Below, in pieces: positions 14,965 through 22,253 of a stretch of 33,434 nt of DNA. The stretch comes from an uncultured Pirellulaceae bacterium (GTDB taxonomy: Bacteria; Planctomycetota; Planctomycetia; Pirellulales; Pirellulaceae), in NCBI GenBank assembly GCA_938036435.1, contig CALHPU010000152.1:1-33434 (forward strand), given 5' to 3'. The first letter of the stretch is position 1, and every line of letters starts with the position of its first letter. A program made the translations under genes and the position numbers. The notes under the pieces are model-generated. The model was not told where the DNA came from. It did no database searches and saw only the letters and a list, made by a program, of their open reading frames with translations.

Positions 14965-16467
14965 TTACCGAGATCGTTTCTTGGCAACCGTTTGCGTATA
15001 CAATTGCTGATATTCACTGGCACTAGCGGCCCAAGACCAATCTCGACGCATACCGGCAGCGACCAAAGCCCGCCACTTTTCTTTATTGTGGCAATAAACA
15101 TCGACCGCACGACTGATCGCGGTCTCCAGCGACGGCGTGGCGAAATCTTCGAAGACAAACCCGTTTGCCAATTCGTTGCCCAATTCGTTCGATACTCCAC
15201 CTTCATGAGAATCATCTGCGTCAATGATCGTGTCGGCCAGTCCACCCGTTTTACGAACGATCGGCACCGTACCATAGGCCATGCTGTACATCTGATTGAG
15301 TCCGCAAGGCTCGTACTGACTGGGCATGAGAAACATATCCGAACCGGCTTCTATTTGGTGAGCCAATTCGTTAGAGAACCCCAAACGTAAACCTAGCTTG
15401 TGTGGATGAGTCTGATAGAGGCCGGTCAGGATCGTGTGATAGTCAGGATCTCCGGTGCCCAGCACCACCCACTGAACATCGCGCTGGTCCAGCCACTGCT
15501 TCATCACTTGCAGGATCATCGACCAACCCTTCTGAGATGCAAGACGACCCACGATTCCTATCAGTGGCTTGTTTGCGTCTTCTTCAAGGCCGAAGAGCTT
15601 TTGCAGATGCTGTTTGCAGGCGGCCTTTCCTTGCGGCCAATTATCAGCCGAAAAATTTGCGGGTATCAACGTGTCAGTTTCTGGGTTCCAAACCGCTGTG
15701 TCGATACCGTTTAGAATTCCCGAAAGGCAATCCGACCGTTCGACGAGCACTCCCTCCAAGCCACAACCTTGCTCGGCCGTCTGAATTTCTTTTGCATAGG
15801 TCGGGCTGACCGTGTTGATCGCGTCGGCGAAGACGATACCTGTCTTTAGCAAATTCAGCTGATTGTAGTATTCCATCTCCGCCTGATTGAAATGTTTCCA
15901 GTCCAAACCGGTCAGAGACATTTGGTCTGCCGGAAAAACACCCTGATAAGCGAGATTGTGAATCGTGATCAGCGACGCAATGTTCTCATAGAGTGGATTG
16001 GAACTGTACTCTGTCTTGAGCAACGCAGGGATCAGCCCCGTCTGCCAATCGTTAGCATGAATAATATCTGGCTTCAGATCTAGCTTGCGCACCGCCTCTA
16101 AGACGCTGCGACTGAAGAACACAAACCGCTCGCAATTATCCGAATAGTCGTTTCCCTTTTCTCCGTAGAGCGCCTCTCGGTCAAAGTACTCGTCCTGAGC
16201 CACCACGTAAACCTGAACCGCGCTCTCAGGGAGAGTCGTGCGAAGTAACTTGCCCTCGACAACCTTGTTTCCAAGTGGAATTTCAACCGTGACGCCAATT
16301 TCGTACAGATCAAAGTCGCCGTAGACAACCGAGCGATAGCCCGGAAGAAAGACACTGACCTGATGACCAAGCGAAGACAATTGTTGCGGAAGCGCACCAC
16401 AGACATCAGCCAAACCACCCGTTTTGGCGAAAGGGACGACTTCGCTGCTGGCGACAACGATGTTCAT
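14965..16467 (-). CDS. glgA: Glycogen synthase (ADP-glucose type), GT5
   Basis: The 500-residue product is a GT5 glycogen synthase, which extends alpha-1,4-glucan chains from a nucleotide sugar in the cytoplasm. It starts MNIVVASSEVVPFAKTGGLA, with the KTGGLADV sugar-nucleotide loop at 15-22. The middle shows DIIHANDWQTGLIP, and the C-terminal GT-B half shows GIVGRLASQKG and SQYEPCGLNQMYSMAYG followed by VRKTGGLADT. Length is close to the usual 480-500. The frame is open to 16590, but the family N-terminus fixes the start at 16467. It lies 153 bp downstream of folK and upstream of the GalT-like and GH57 genes on the same strand. All expected motifs are intact. Confidence 0.96.
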   Translation of the reverse strand: MNIVVASSEVVPFAKTGGLADVCGALPQQLSSLGHQVSVFLPGYRSVVYGDFDLYEIGVTVEIPLGNKVVEGKLLRTTLPESAVQVYVVAQDEYFDREALYGEKGNDYSDNCERFVFFSRSVLEAVRKLDLKPDIIHANDWQTGLIPALLKTEYSSNPLYENIASLITIHNLAYQGVFPADQMSLTGLDWKHFNQAEMEYYNQLNLLKTGIVFADAINTVSPTYAKEIQTAEQGCGLEGVLVERSDCLSGILNGIDTAVWNPETDTLIPANFSADNWPQGKAACKQHLQKLFGLEEDANKPLIGIVGRLASQKGWSMILQVMKQWLDQRDVQWVVLGTGDPDYHTILTGLYQTHPHKLGLRLGFSNELAHQIEAGSDMFLMPSQYEPCGLNQMYSMAYGTVPIVRKTGGLADTIIDADDSHEGGVSNELGNELANGFVFEDFATPSLETAISRAVDVYCHNKEKWRALVAAGMRRDWSWAASASEYQQLYTQTVAKKRSR

Positions 16468-16620
16468 GAATGGACTCTCAGTGATATGTTGGGTAGTACA
16501 GCAGCGCTGGCGATGGCCAAATGGTTTCCGTTGGCCGACCAGAGACACATTATGCCTTCCTCTTCGGCTTAAATCCAGTCTCTCTAGCACCCCGTCTGAG
16601 ACGACTCAAGAATTACCTGT

Positions 16621-17457
16621 TCAAGACATTGCCTCCACCGCAGCCACGATCTCACGATTGAGAAAAGAAGAACTACAATTGCTTAGATCCAACGCGGGTC
16701 CGGCAAACCAACACGCGGCATCGGGAAACTTTTGTTGGCAATCCGAATAAAGTAGCAAAGAATAATCTTCCGCCTCGATTGAATCATGCATCAAATTCTC
16801 GACCGACGTTAGCTCGTAAATCTCAATCTCCCAACCTTCGGGGCCAGAAAAAAAAGGACAACCCGAGGTCTTGGCCAATTGATCTTTGGCTAGACGTGCA
16901 CGATCGAGTCTCTCAGCACCACCGGCGAGCCACAGCACTTTACGTCGCCCGGAACAGACGCGCTCCCACAACGCCTTAAGCGTGGCGCGTGAGTGAGGAT
17001 GTAGCATCTCCGGCGCGACCTCAACGGCACCTTGAAGTACGAACCGTCGAAATGACATCCGCCGATGGGGAATTGTCAAATGATCGGTTTCTATTACCTG
17101 ATCGCCGAACAGCAAAATATCCAGATCGACCGTTCGAGCCGTCCAACGGTCTGACCGTACACGCCCCAACTCTGTTTCGATCTTCCGTGTTGTTTCAAAC
17201 AGCTGTTTGACATCAAGACTGGTCTTCAATGAAATAACACTATTGAGATACTCAGACGACGCGGCAATCTGATTTGATTGATTGCCATTGAATTTTTTGG
17301 CGATCGCTGATTCACCCAAGACGGCCTTCGTCCTGAGAGGCTGCGAATAGCGTAGCTGTCGGATTTGTGGATGCTGTTGCAACCGCTCGATGGATTGTTC
17401 GAACCACGATTGCAGGTCGCCGGTGTTGCTGCCAAAACCGACCAGACACTGGATCAT
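16621..17457 (-). CDS. folK: HPPK (folate biosynthesis) with extra C-terminal domain
   Basis: 6-hydroxymethyl-7,8-dihydropterin pyrophosphokinase transfers pyrophosphate from ATP to the pterin in folate synthesis. The N-terminal part has the family start MIQCLVGFGSNTGD, the block RWTARTVDLDILLFGD with Asp111 and Asp113 as magnesium ligands, and IPHRRMSFRRFVL. Typical HPPK is about 160 residues; this product is 278. Residues about 170-278 form an extension (KVLWLAGGAERL to the C-terminus) with alternating hydrophobic pattern that I do not recognise. An insertion around residues 45-68 is also unusual. The frame is open to 17685; the ATG at 17457 matches the family start, with in-frame alternatives at 17496 and 17499. 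The gene is upstream of glgA on the same strand, probably without a functional link. Confidence 0.88.
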   Translation of the reverse strand: MIQCLVGFGSNTGDLQSWFEQSIERLQQHPQIRQLRYSQPLRTKAVLGESAIAKKFNGNQSNQIAASSEYLNSVISLKTSLDVKQLFETTRKIETELGRVRSDRWTARTVDLDILLFGDQVIETDHLTIPHRRMSFRRFVLQGAVEVAPEMLHPHSRATLKALWERVCSGRRKVLWLAGGAERLDRARLAKDQLAKTSGCPFFSGPEGWEIEIYELTSVENLMHDSIEAEDYSLLLYSDCQQKFPDAACWFAGPALDLSNCSSSFLNREIVAAVEAMS

Positions 17458-18374
17458 CAACGCTCTCCCGTAAAACGAAAAACGACGGCTAAGCATCATG
17501 CCAACCGTCGCTTGCGTTAGATTAAATATCCAACTTTGACACCACGGAACCCCATCCTGCGATCCGTCAAAACGACCCTTCCCAATCCTAAAACAAGGAC
17601 GGCCGTTTACCGGTGTGCAGCAATTCCTTTGCCTGAAACATCGGGTTTTGGTGGGTAAGATTGCAATCTGTGGCAATCGAACCAACCAAAACCGCTAAAA
17701 AATGGGTGTGGAATCCACTCCACGACTATGTCGTCGACTATCGCGTCCCTCAGTCGCCGCCACCCGTATGCGATTATCCAGTTCAAAAAAGTAAGTGAAA
17801 TCTTAATGTGTGAACTGATACAAATAGTCCCGACATGCTGCACCGTTTCATCAATACCCCGCTATTGGGTATGATGGATGACTGGACGTTGGTTTGGTTA
17901 GGTGTGTGATCTCCAAGGCCGAAGCAAAATTAGATTCATCATTTGCTTGCCGAATAATTTCCTGTCGTGGTTCAGATGAAAAATGTAAACCCTAACTAAC
18001 GGTGCCCCATGTCTTGAGCGTGGAGGGCTATTTTGGGAATGATCGAAAGCTTGTCAAGCAAATTGAAAACTTTTTTGCTGCAACAATTTTTCGACAAAAA
18101 AAATCCTTACTTGACAAGTCGTTGCCACTTCTACCAATTGCTTGTTCAGAACTTGTATTGAAAACATCGCTGGAAATGTGAAGAAGCGTTTTCGCTTATT
18201 TTTTCGTATCGCGCAGTAAACTGAGAGGTTGTCAACTACCTTATCTCCAAACATTTATCCTTTTTTGAGCAGATAAAAAATTAAGACAGCACCCCGTTTA
18301 GAGGCCGAGAATAGGCCACTCTGATTAGCAAATTTTATTGACCATTTTTTTATTTTGTCCTGGAGCTTGACGCC
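17458..18374. other. Long intergenic region, AT-rich towards def
   Basis: About 917 bp separate the divergent folK and def genes. No gene is supported by family, codon pattern or ribosome binding site, and no known structured RNA was recognised. The part from about 18050 to 18370 is clearly more AT-rich than its surroundings, with several A- and T-runs. CTTGTCAAG at 18050-18058 and its reverse complement CTTGACAAG at 18110-18118 form an inverted pair. The region must contain the promoters of both flanking genes. Confidence 0.55.
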
Positions 18375-18956
18375 TTGGAAATTATTAACTTTCCACATCC
18401 AACACTTCGCCACCCTTCCAAGCCAGTTGTACGAGTGGACGCAGAACTACGGGAAATCGTTGCTGAAATGTTCGATTTGATGTACAAAGCCAAAGGCATT
18501 GGACTGGCGGCAAACCAAGTTAATCTGCCACTGCAATTATTTGTTATTAACCTTGCCGCTGAGAAGGGCAAAGGAGAGGAGATGGTGTTTATTAACCCGG
18601 TTGTCTCTTCTCCCAAGGGTTCAGCGGAGGCCAATGAAGGCTGTCTAAGCTTGGCAGGCGTAGAGGCCATGGTCAGTCGCCCTGACCAAATCCACGTCTC
18701 AGCCTATGATTTGGCTGGAAATCAAATTGAACAGACATTTAAGGGGTTTCTGGCGCGAGTCATTCAACATGAATACGACCATATCAAAGGCGTGATGTTT
18801 ATCGACCGGGTTTCCGAATCGGAAAAGCGGTTAATCGAGGGCGAAATTGAAGAGTTCGAACTGGAGTTTGAAGCGGCTCGCGCTGCAGGAAGCATCGGAT
18901 CTGATGAAGACATCAACAAATACATCAGAGAAATCGAAGATCGCTACTGCAACTAA
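18375..18956 (+). CDS. def: Peptide deformylase
   Basis: Peptide deformylase removes the formyl group from the N-terminal methionine of new proteins. All three signature motifs are present in the 193-residue product: GIGLAANQ at 41-48, EGCLS at 88-92 with the metal-binding Cys90, and HEYDH at 132-136 with two metal-binding histidines and the catalytic Glu. The start is a TTG at 18375 (encoding MEIINFPHPTLRHPS), fixed by the family N-terminus and by GGAG at 18362-18365, 9 bp upstream. The C-terminal acidic tail (from about residue 160) is longer than in E. coli. fmt, which adds the formyl group, follows 255 bp downstream on the same strand with an inverted repeat between. Confidence 0.96.
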   Translation: MEIINFPHPTLRHPSKPVVRVDAELREIVAEMFDLMYKAKGIGLAANQVNLPLQLFVINLAAEKGKGEEMVFINPVVSSPKGSAEANEGCLSLAGVEAMVSRPDQIHVSAYDLAGNQIEQTFKGFLARVIQHEYDHIKGVMFIDRVSESEKRLIEGEIEEFELEFEAARAAGSIGSDEDINKYIREIEDRYCN

Positions 18957-18975
18957 AAGACGTTTGAAAATTACA

Positions 18976-19035
18976 GTAGCACGACTCTCCGAGTCGTATT
19001 GGTACGGCGACTAACGACTCGGTGAGTCATGCCAC
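18976..19035. repeat. Imperfect inverted repeat between def and fmt
   Basis: The left arm at 18976-18997 (starting GTAGCACGACTCTCC) matches the reverse complement of the right arm at 19014-19035 (ending GAGTCATGCCAC) at 19 of 22 positions. The left arm is itself a hairpin, ACGACTC / GAGTCGT around TCC, and the right arm contains GACTC / GAGTC around GGT. It could act as a terminator-like barrier after def, but lacks a T-run; a dispersed REP-like element is the other reading. Confidence 0.75.
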
Positions 19036-19211
19036 ATTGTGCTTAGCTCGAAATTCTAGGGTTTAGCCAGCTGAATTGGTTGACTGTTTTGTAGCCAATC
19101 TCACAAGAGATTGTAGAACTTGCTCAACGACCACCCAAAGTCTTGCGGCTTAGCCTACCTCTGGACCATTTCAATTTTTTATAGAAAGTGCCTCAACCAA
19201 GGCAACGTTAA

Positions 19212-20174
19212 ATGCGAATAGTACTGTTCGGAACCGGGCCGTTTGCTGTGCCTTCGTTCGAAGCTCTAATTGATTCTCCACACGACATCGTCGCGCTAGT
19301 AACGCGTCCTATCGCCAATTCGGGTAAACGTCGGAAATCAGCCGAAAACCCATCGCGCGATCTAGGGGTCGACCGTAACCTGAAAATCTTTGATCCACAC
19401 AGTATCAACGAACAAGAAGCCGTCGATCAATTGGTGGCACTCGACGCAGACTTGTTCGTCGTTTGTGACTACGGTCAAATCCTCTCCAGCGATGCGTTAG
19501 CCGCAGCAAAGCTGGGCGGCATCAACTTGCATGGCTCACTGCTACCCAAGTACCGCGGCGCGGCACCGATACACTGGGCCATCTACAACGGTGATCAAGA
19601 AACGGGCGTCACGATTATCCATATGACCCCCCGGCTTGATGGCGGCCCGTGCTTGACCAGCGCTTCAACACCTATTGGCCCGGCCGAGACCACCGAAACA
19701 ATCGAACCGCGTTTGGCTCAATTAGGTGTGCAATGCGTAATGGATTCCATTGCGATGCTCGAGCAGTGGGACGGCCAAAGTCCGATTGGCGAGATTCAAG
19801 ATCAAAAGTTGGCAACCAAGGCTCCTCGGCTCAAACGAAGCGATGGCAAAATCGACTTCACAAGAAGTGCTACCGATATCGCCGATCAAATACGGGCCTT
19901 CCAACCTTGGCCCGGCACATTCACATCATGGACGCCGGAAGGGAAAAGTGAGGTACGTTTAATCATCCATCAGGCCGCCGTCGTCACTGACCAACCAGAA
20001 AATAAATCATTCGCCCCCGGCGAGGTGATCGTTTCCGACAAGCAAAACCTAATTGTCCAAACTGGGCAGGGGCAGTTGTCACTGGTGAAGGTCCAACCGG
20101 CCGGCAAGAAACCGATGGCTGTGGCCGATTACTTGCGTGGAAACCCACCAGCAGCGGGACAAATGTTGGGTTGA
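19212..20174 (+). CDS. fmt: Methionyl-tRNA formyltransferase
   Basis: This enzyme formylates initiator Met-tRNA using 10-formyltetrahydrofolate. The 320-residue product starts MRIVLFGTGPFAVPSFEAL. The catalytic block is complete: Asn105 and His107 in GINLHGSLLPKYRGAAPIHW, and Asp143 in MTPRLDGG. The C-terminal OB-like domain is present (IRAFQPWPGTFTSW onwards). The ATG at 19212 fits the family N-terminus; the ribosome binding site is weak. It follows def, its functional partner, on the same strand, and the stop is followed by a possible terminator. Confidence 0.96.
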   Translation: MRIVLFGTGPFAVPSFEALIDSPHDIVALVTRPIANSGKRRKSAENPSRDLGVDRNLKIFDPHSINEQEAVDQLVALDADLFVVCDYGQILSSDALAAAKLGGINLHGSLLPKYRGAAPIHWAIYNGDQETGVTIIHMTPRLDGGPCLTSASTPIGPAETTETIEPRLAQLGVQCVMDSIAMLEQWDGQSPIGEIQDQKLATKAPRLKRSDGKIDFTRSATDIADQIRAFQPWPGTFTSWTPEGKSEVRLIIHQAAVVTDQPENKSFAPGEVIVSDKQNLIVQTGQGQLSLVKVQPAGKKPMAVADYLRGNPPAAGQMLG

Positions 20175-20190
20175 ATTTCTTTTTTTTCCT
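20142..20190 (+). terminator. Possible intrinsic terminator after fmt
   Basis: AACCCA at 20142-20147 can pair with TGGGTT at 20167-20172, overlapping the last codons of fmt, and a T-rich run (TTTCTTTTTTTT) follows at 20177-20188. The stem is short and the loop is 19 nt, so the structure is weak. It would also separate fmt from the convergent minus-strand operon. Confidence 0.4.
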
Positions 20191-20219
20191 TCATCTGTAA
20201 TCGACGAAGCGCTCTGCGA

Positions 20220-20858
20220 TTAATTCATCAACGTCTTCCGCTCGGCTAACTTCTGTCGGCGAATCACGTTAGTGGGAATGAAACTTCCTTCAGCATCAAA
20301 CACACGTGCATCAAGCTCCGCGTCTTCGGGATGCGATGGGGCGGTAAATTTTCCGGCAAGCAAGTTCGCTTCGGTAGAGGAAGAGAGCGCACCGCGCGAG
20401 CGGCTGTGCACAAACGCCAGCCAGAATCGGTCCGGACCTATCCCCAGCGTGGAAGATCCCGGATCTTCTTGAAACGCCGCTGGCGGCACTGGCGAAAGAT
20501 GAAGCGTAAACGTCATGAACGCGACAAACACGCACGCGATCCAAACCGACAATATGGACTGGCCAATGATCTCCGTTGTCCTTTCGAACTTCAGCTTTTT
20601 GCTAGAGATCATGTCCGTCAACGAACGCAGCACGATGAAGCTGACGACAAAGGCCAACCAAACCGAAACGAAGCCCATTACGTTCTTCCAATCTGGGATG
20701 CTTTGGTTCAAGCGGTCGGCAACGTTCTCATAGAACCCCGACGCGATCAAACCCGCCAACAGTAAATTAATCAGCGTCAGCAGGTTATTCCAAATCCCGA
20801 ACCACCAAGTGCTGGCGATCACAGCGAAGAAAACCAACAGGATAAGTAGTGTAAACAT
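20220..20858 (-). CDS. CvpA-like multi-pass membrane protein
   Basis: The 212-residue product has an N-terminal half with about four hydrophobic helices: FTLLILLVFFAVIASTWWFG, WNNLLTLINLLLAGLIASGF, VMGFVSVWLAFVVSFIVL and ILSVWIACVFVAFMTFTL. This spacing resembles the CvpA (colicin V production) family. The C-terminal 90 residues are hydrophilic and lie at the membrane surface. CvpA proteins are membrane proteins of incompletely known role. The frame is open to 20954, but ATG 20858 starts exactly at the first helix. The start is 58 bp after the stop of the second GspE-like gene, so this is probably the last gene of the pilT operon, and it may be a membrane partner of those proteins. Confidence 0.7.
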   Translation of the reverse strand: MFTLLILLVFFAVIASTWWFGIWNNLLTLINLLLAGLIASGFYENVADRLNQSIPDWKNVMGFVSVWLAFVVSFIVLRSLTDMISSKKLKFERTTEIIGQSILSVWIACVFVAFMTFTLHLSPVPPAAFQEDPGSSTLGIGPDRFWLAFVHSRSRGALSSSTEANLLAGKFTAPSHPEDAELDARVFDAEGSFIPTNVIRRQKLAERKTLMN

Positions 20859-20916
20859 GGCAGGATCAATTTTATTGAATGAGTGTTTTCGAGTTTGGAT
20901 TTTCGATGGCGTCGAA

Positions 20917-22245
20917 CTACTTCGCCTTTGATTTTGGTTTCGCGGTGAGCACACGCTGAAGTTCCTCTACAGACGTCTCTCCTTTGGCAACCAAAATGGC
21001 TCCTTCTTGACGCATTGACACATGGCGGTTGGCTGCTGCAATCTTCGTCAAGGATTTTGTATCTGCTTTTTGCGCAATCGCTTTTTTCAGTTCGTCGGTG
21101 ACCGTCAGTAATTCAAAAATCCCAGTCAGCCCTTTGTAACCAATTCCACTGCAATGTTCGCAGGGTTGAATTTCTTCTTCGTCCTCGTCGAGCATCCCTT
21201 GGCGGTAAATGAATGGCTGATAGAGACTGGCAACTCGACCAACCGGCAAACCAAGCTTCTGTAGCAACTTGGGATGAGGCGGATACTCGATGCGGCACTT
21301 GGGACACAAGCGCCGAAGGGTTCTCATGCAAACGACAAATTTCAGCAGTTTGGCGAACTTGCCAAGGTCTGGTTTTAATTTGGCGACTCGCCTAATGGCC
21401 TCGATACAGTTGCGGCCCTGAGCCCTCACATAGACTGGCATATTGTATTTATTTGAAAGATCGCAGATCTCGTCGACCGATTTTCCGTCGGGCAAATCAT
21501 TGAACGCCAATACATTGGGCTCACGCAACATAAGTGCGGGAATCGGCGACATCGCCGTTTCACCTTTTCCTGAATCAAAAGTGACCGATCCAAAATTGAT
21601 CACTTCCTCTTCAACGAGAGACTCTTCTTCAATGACATAGAAGTCTCGTGTCAGCCTATCACACGCGTTGAGGACACCGCGCCAAGCCGAAGTGTAGCCT
21701 TCTTTAGACATACCAGCGACCAGCATCATTCCCTTTTCGTCAAATCGCAACAACTGTTTCAGTTGCTCCTGCATACTCTCTCGCATCCCTAGGTCTTCAA
21801 CCTTGTCGATGACGTCTTTTTTCCAGGTCAAATAGATGACTACACGTTCGCCGGTGGCAACCCCCTGAGAAACAACTCTTGCTTTTTGTTTGGCTTTCTG
21901 AAACTCTGTTCCAAAATTGCCCGTTTGACGCTGTCGCCGCTCCCGGTAATCCATTCCCGCAAGTTGCTTGAGTGTGGCCAACATGTAGTCGCCCGTTTCG
22001 CGATCCATTGGATTTCCCGAGTGCCAAATGCCGTCGATCTGGTAGCGCACGGTTACCTGATTGGCCGTGTAGTCCAGCACCGTGACTTCCGATCGTTTGA
22101 TAATGGCGTCAGCGATCAGCACCGAAGACGTAAAGTAACCCGGTGATGGTTTGACCATCTCTAGATTCTCCTCGCGCTGTTCGTCGTCTTCTCCCGCAGG
22201 GACAAACACGACGGGAGGGCGGTCATATTCTTCATCAAACGACAT
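20917..22245 (-). CDS. GspE/PilB-like protein with degenerate ATPase motifs (soluble copy)
   Basis: The 442-residue product follows the GspE/PilB layout. Residues about 37-110 match the N2 domain (VRYQIDGIWHSG, LAGMDYRERRQRQTGNF), about 170-320 the RecA-like core, and the C-terminus has zinc cysteines at 314, 317, 362 and 365 (CPKC, CEHC) and GYKGLTGIFELL. The nucleotide-binding motifs are lost: the Walker A position reads GMSKEGYT at 178-185, with Tyr184 where Lys should be. The Walker B/GEIRD position reads FNDLPD, and the His box has no histidine. It therefore probably does not hydrolyse ATP and may act as a structural or regulatory partner. It starts 8 bp after the stop of the membrane-anchored paralogue. 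Family membership is confident; loss of activity is inferred from the motifs. Confidence 0.88.
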   Translation of the reverse strand: MSFDEEYDRPPVVFVPAGEDDEQREENLEMVKPSPGYFTSSVLIADAIIKRSEVTVLDYTANQVTVRYQIDGIWHSGNPMDRETGDYMLATLKQLAGMDYRERRQRQTGNFGTEFQKAKQKARVVSQGVATGERVVIYLTWKKDVIDKVEDLGMRESMQEQLKQLLRFDEKGMMLVAGMSKEGYTSAWRGVLNACDRLTRDFYVIEEESLVEEEVINFGSVTFDSGKGETAMSPIPALMLREPNVLAFNDLPDGKSVDEICDLSNKYNMPVYVRAQGRNCIEAIRRVAKLKPDLGKFAKLLKFVVCMRTLRRLCPKCRIEYPPHPKLLQKLGLPVGRVASLYQPFIYRQGMLDEDEEEIQPCEHCSGIGYKGLTGIFELLTVTDELKKAIAQKADTKSLTKIAAANRHVSMRQEGAILVAKGETSVEELQRVLTAKPKSKAK

Positions 22246-22253
22246 GGAAACTC

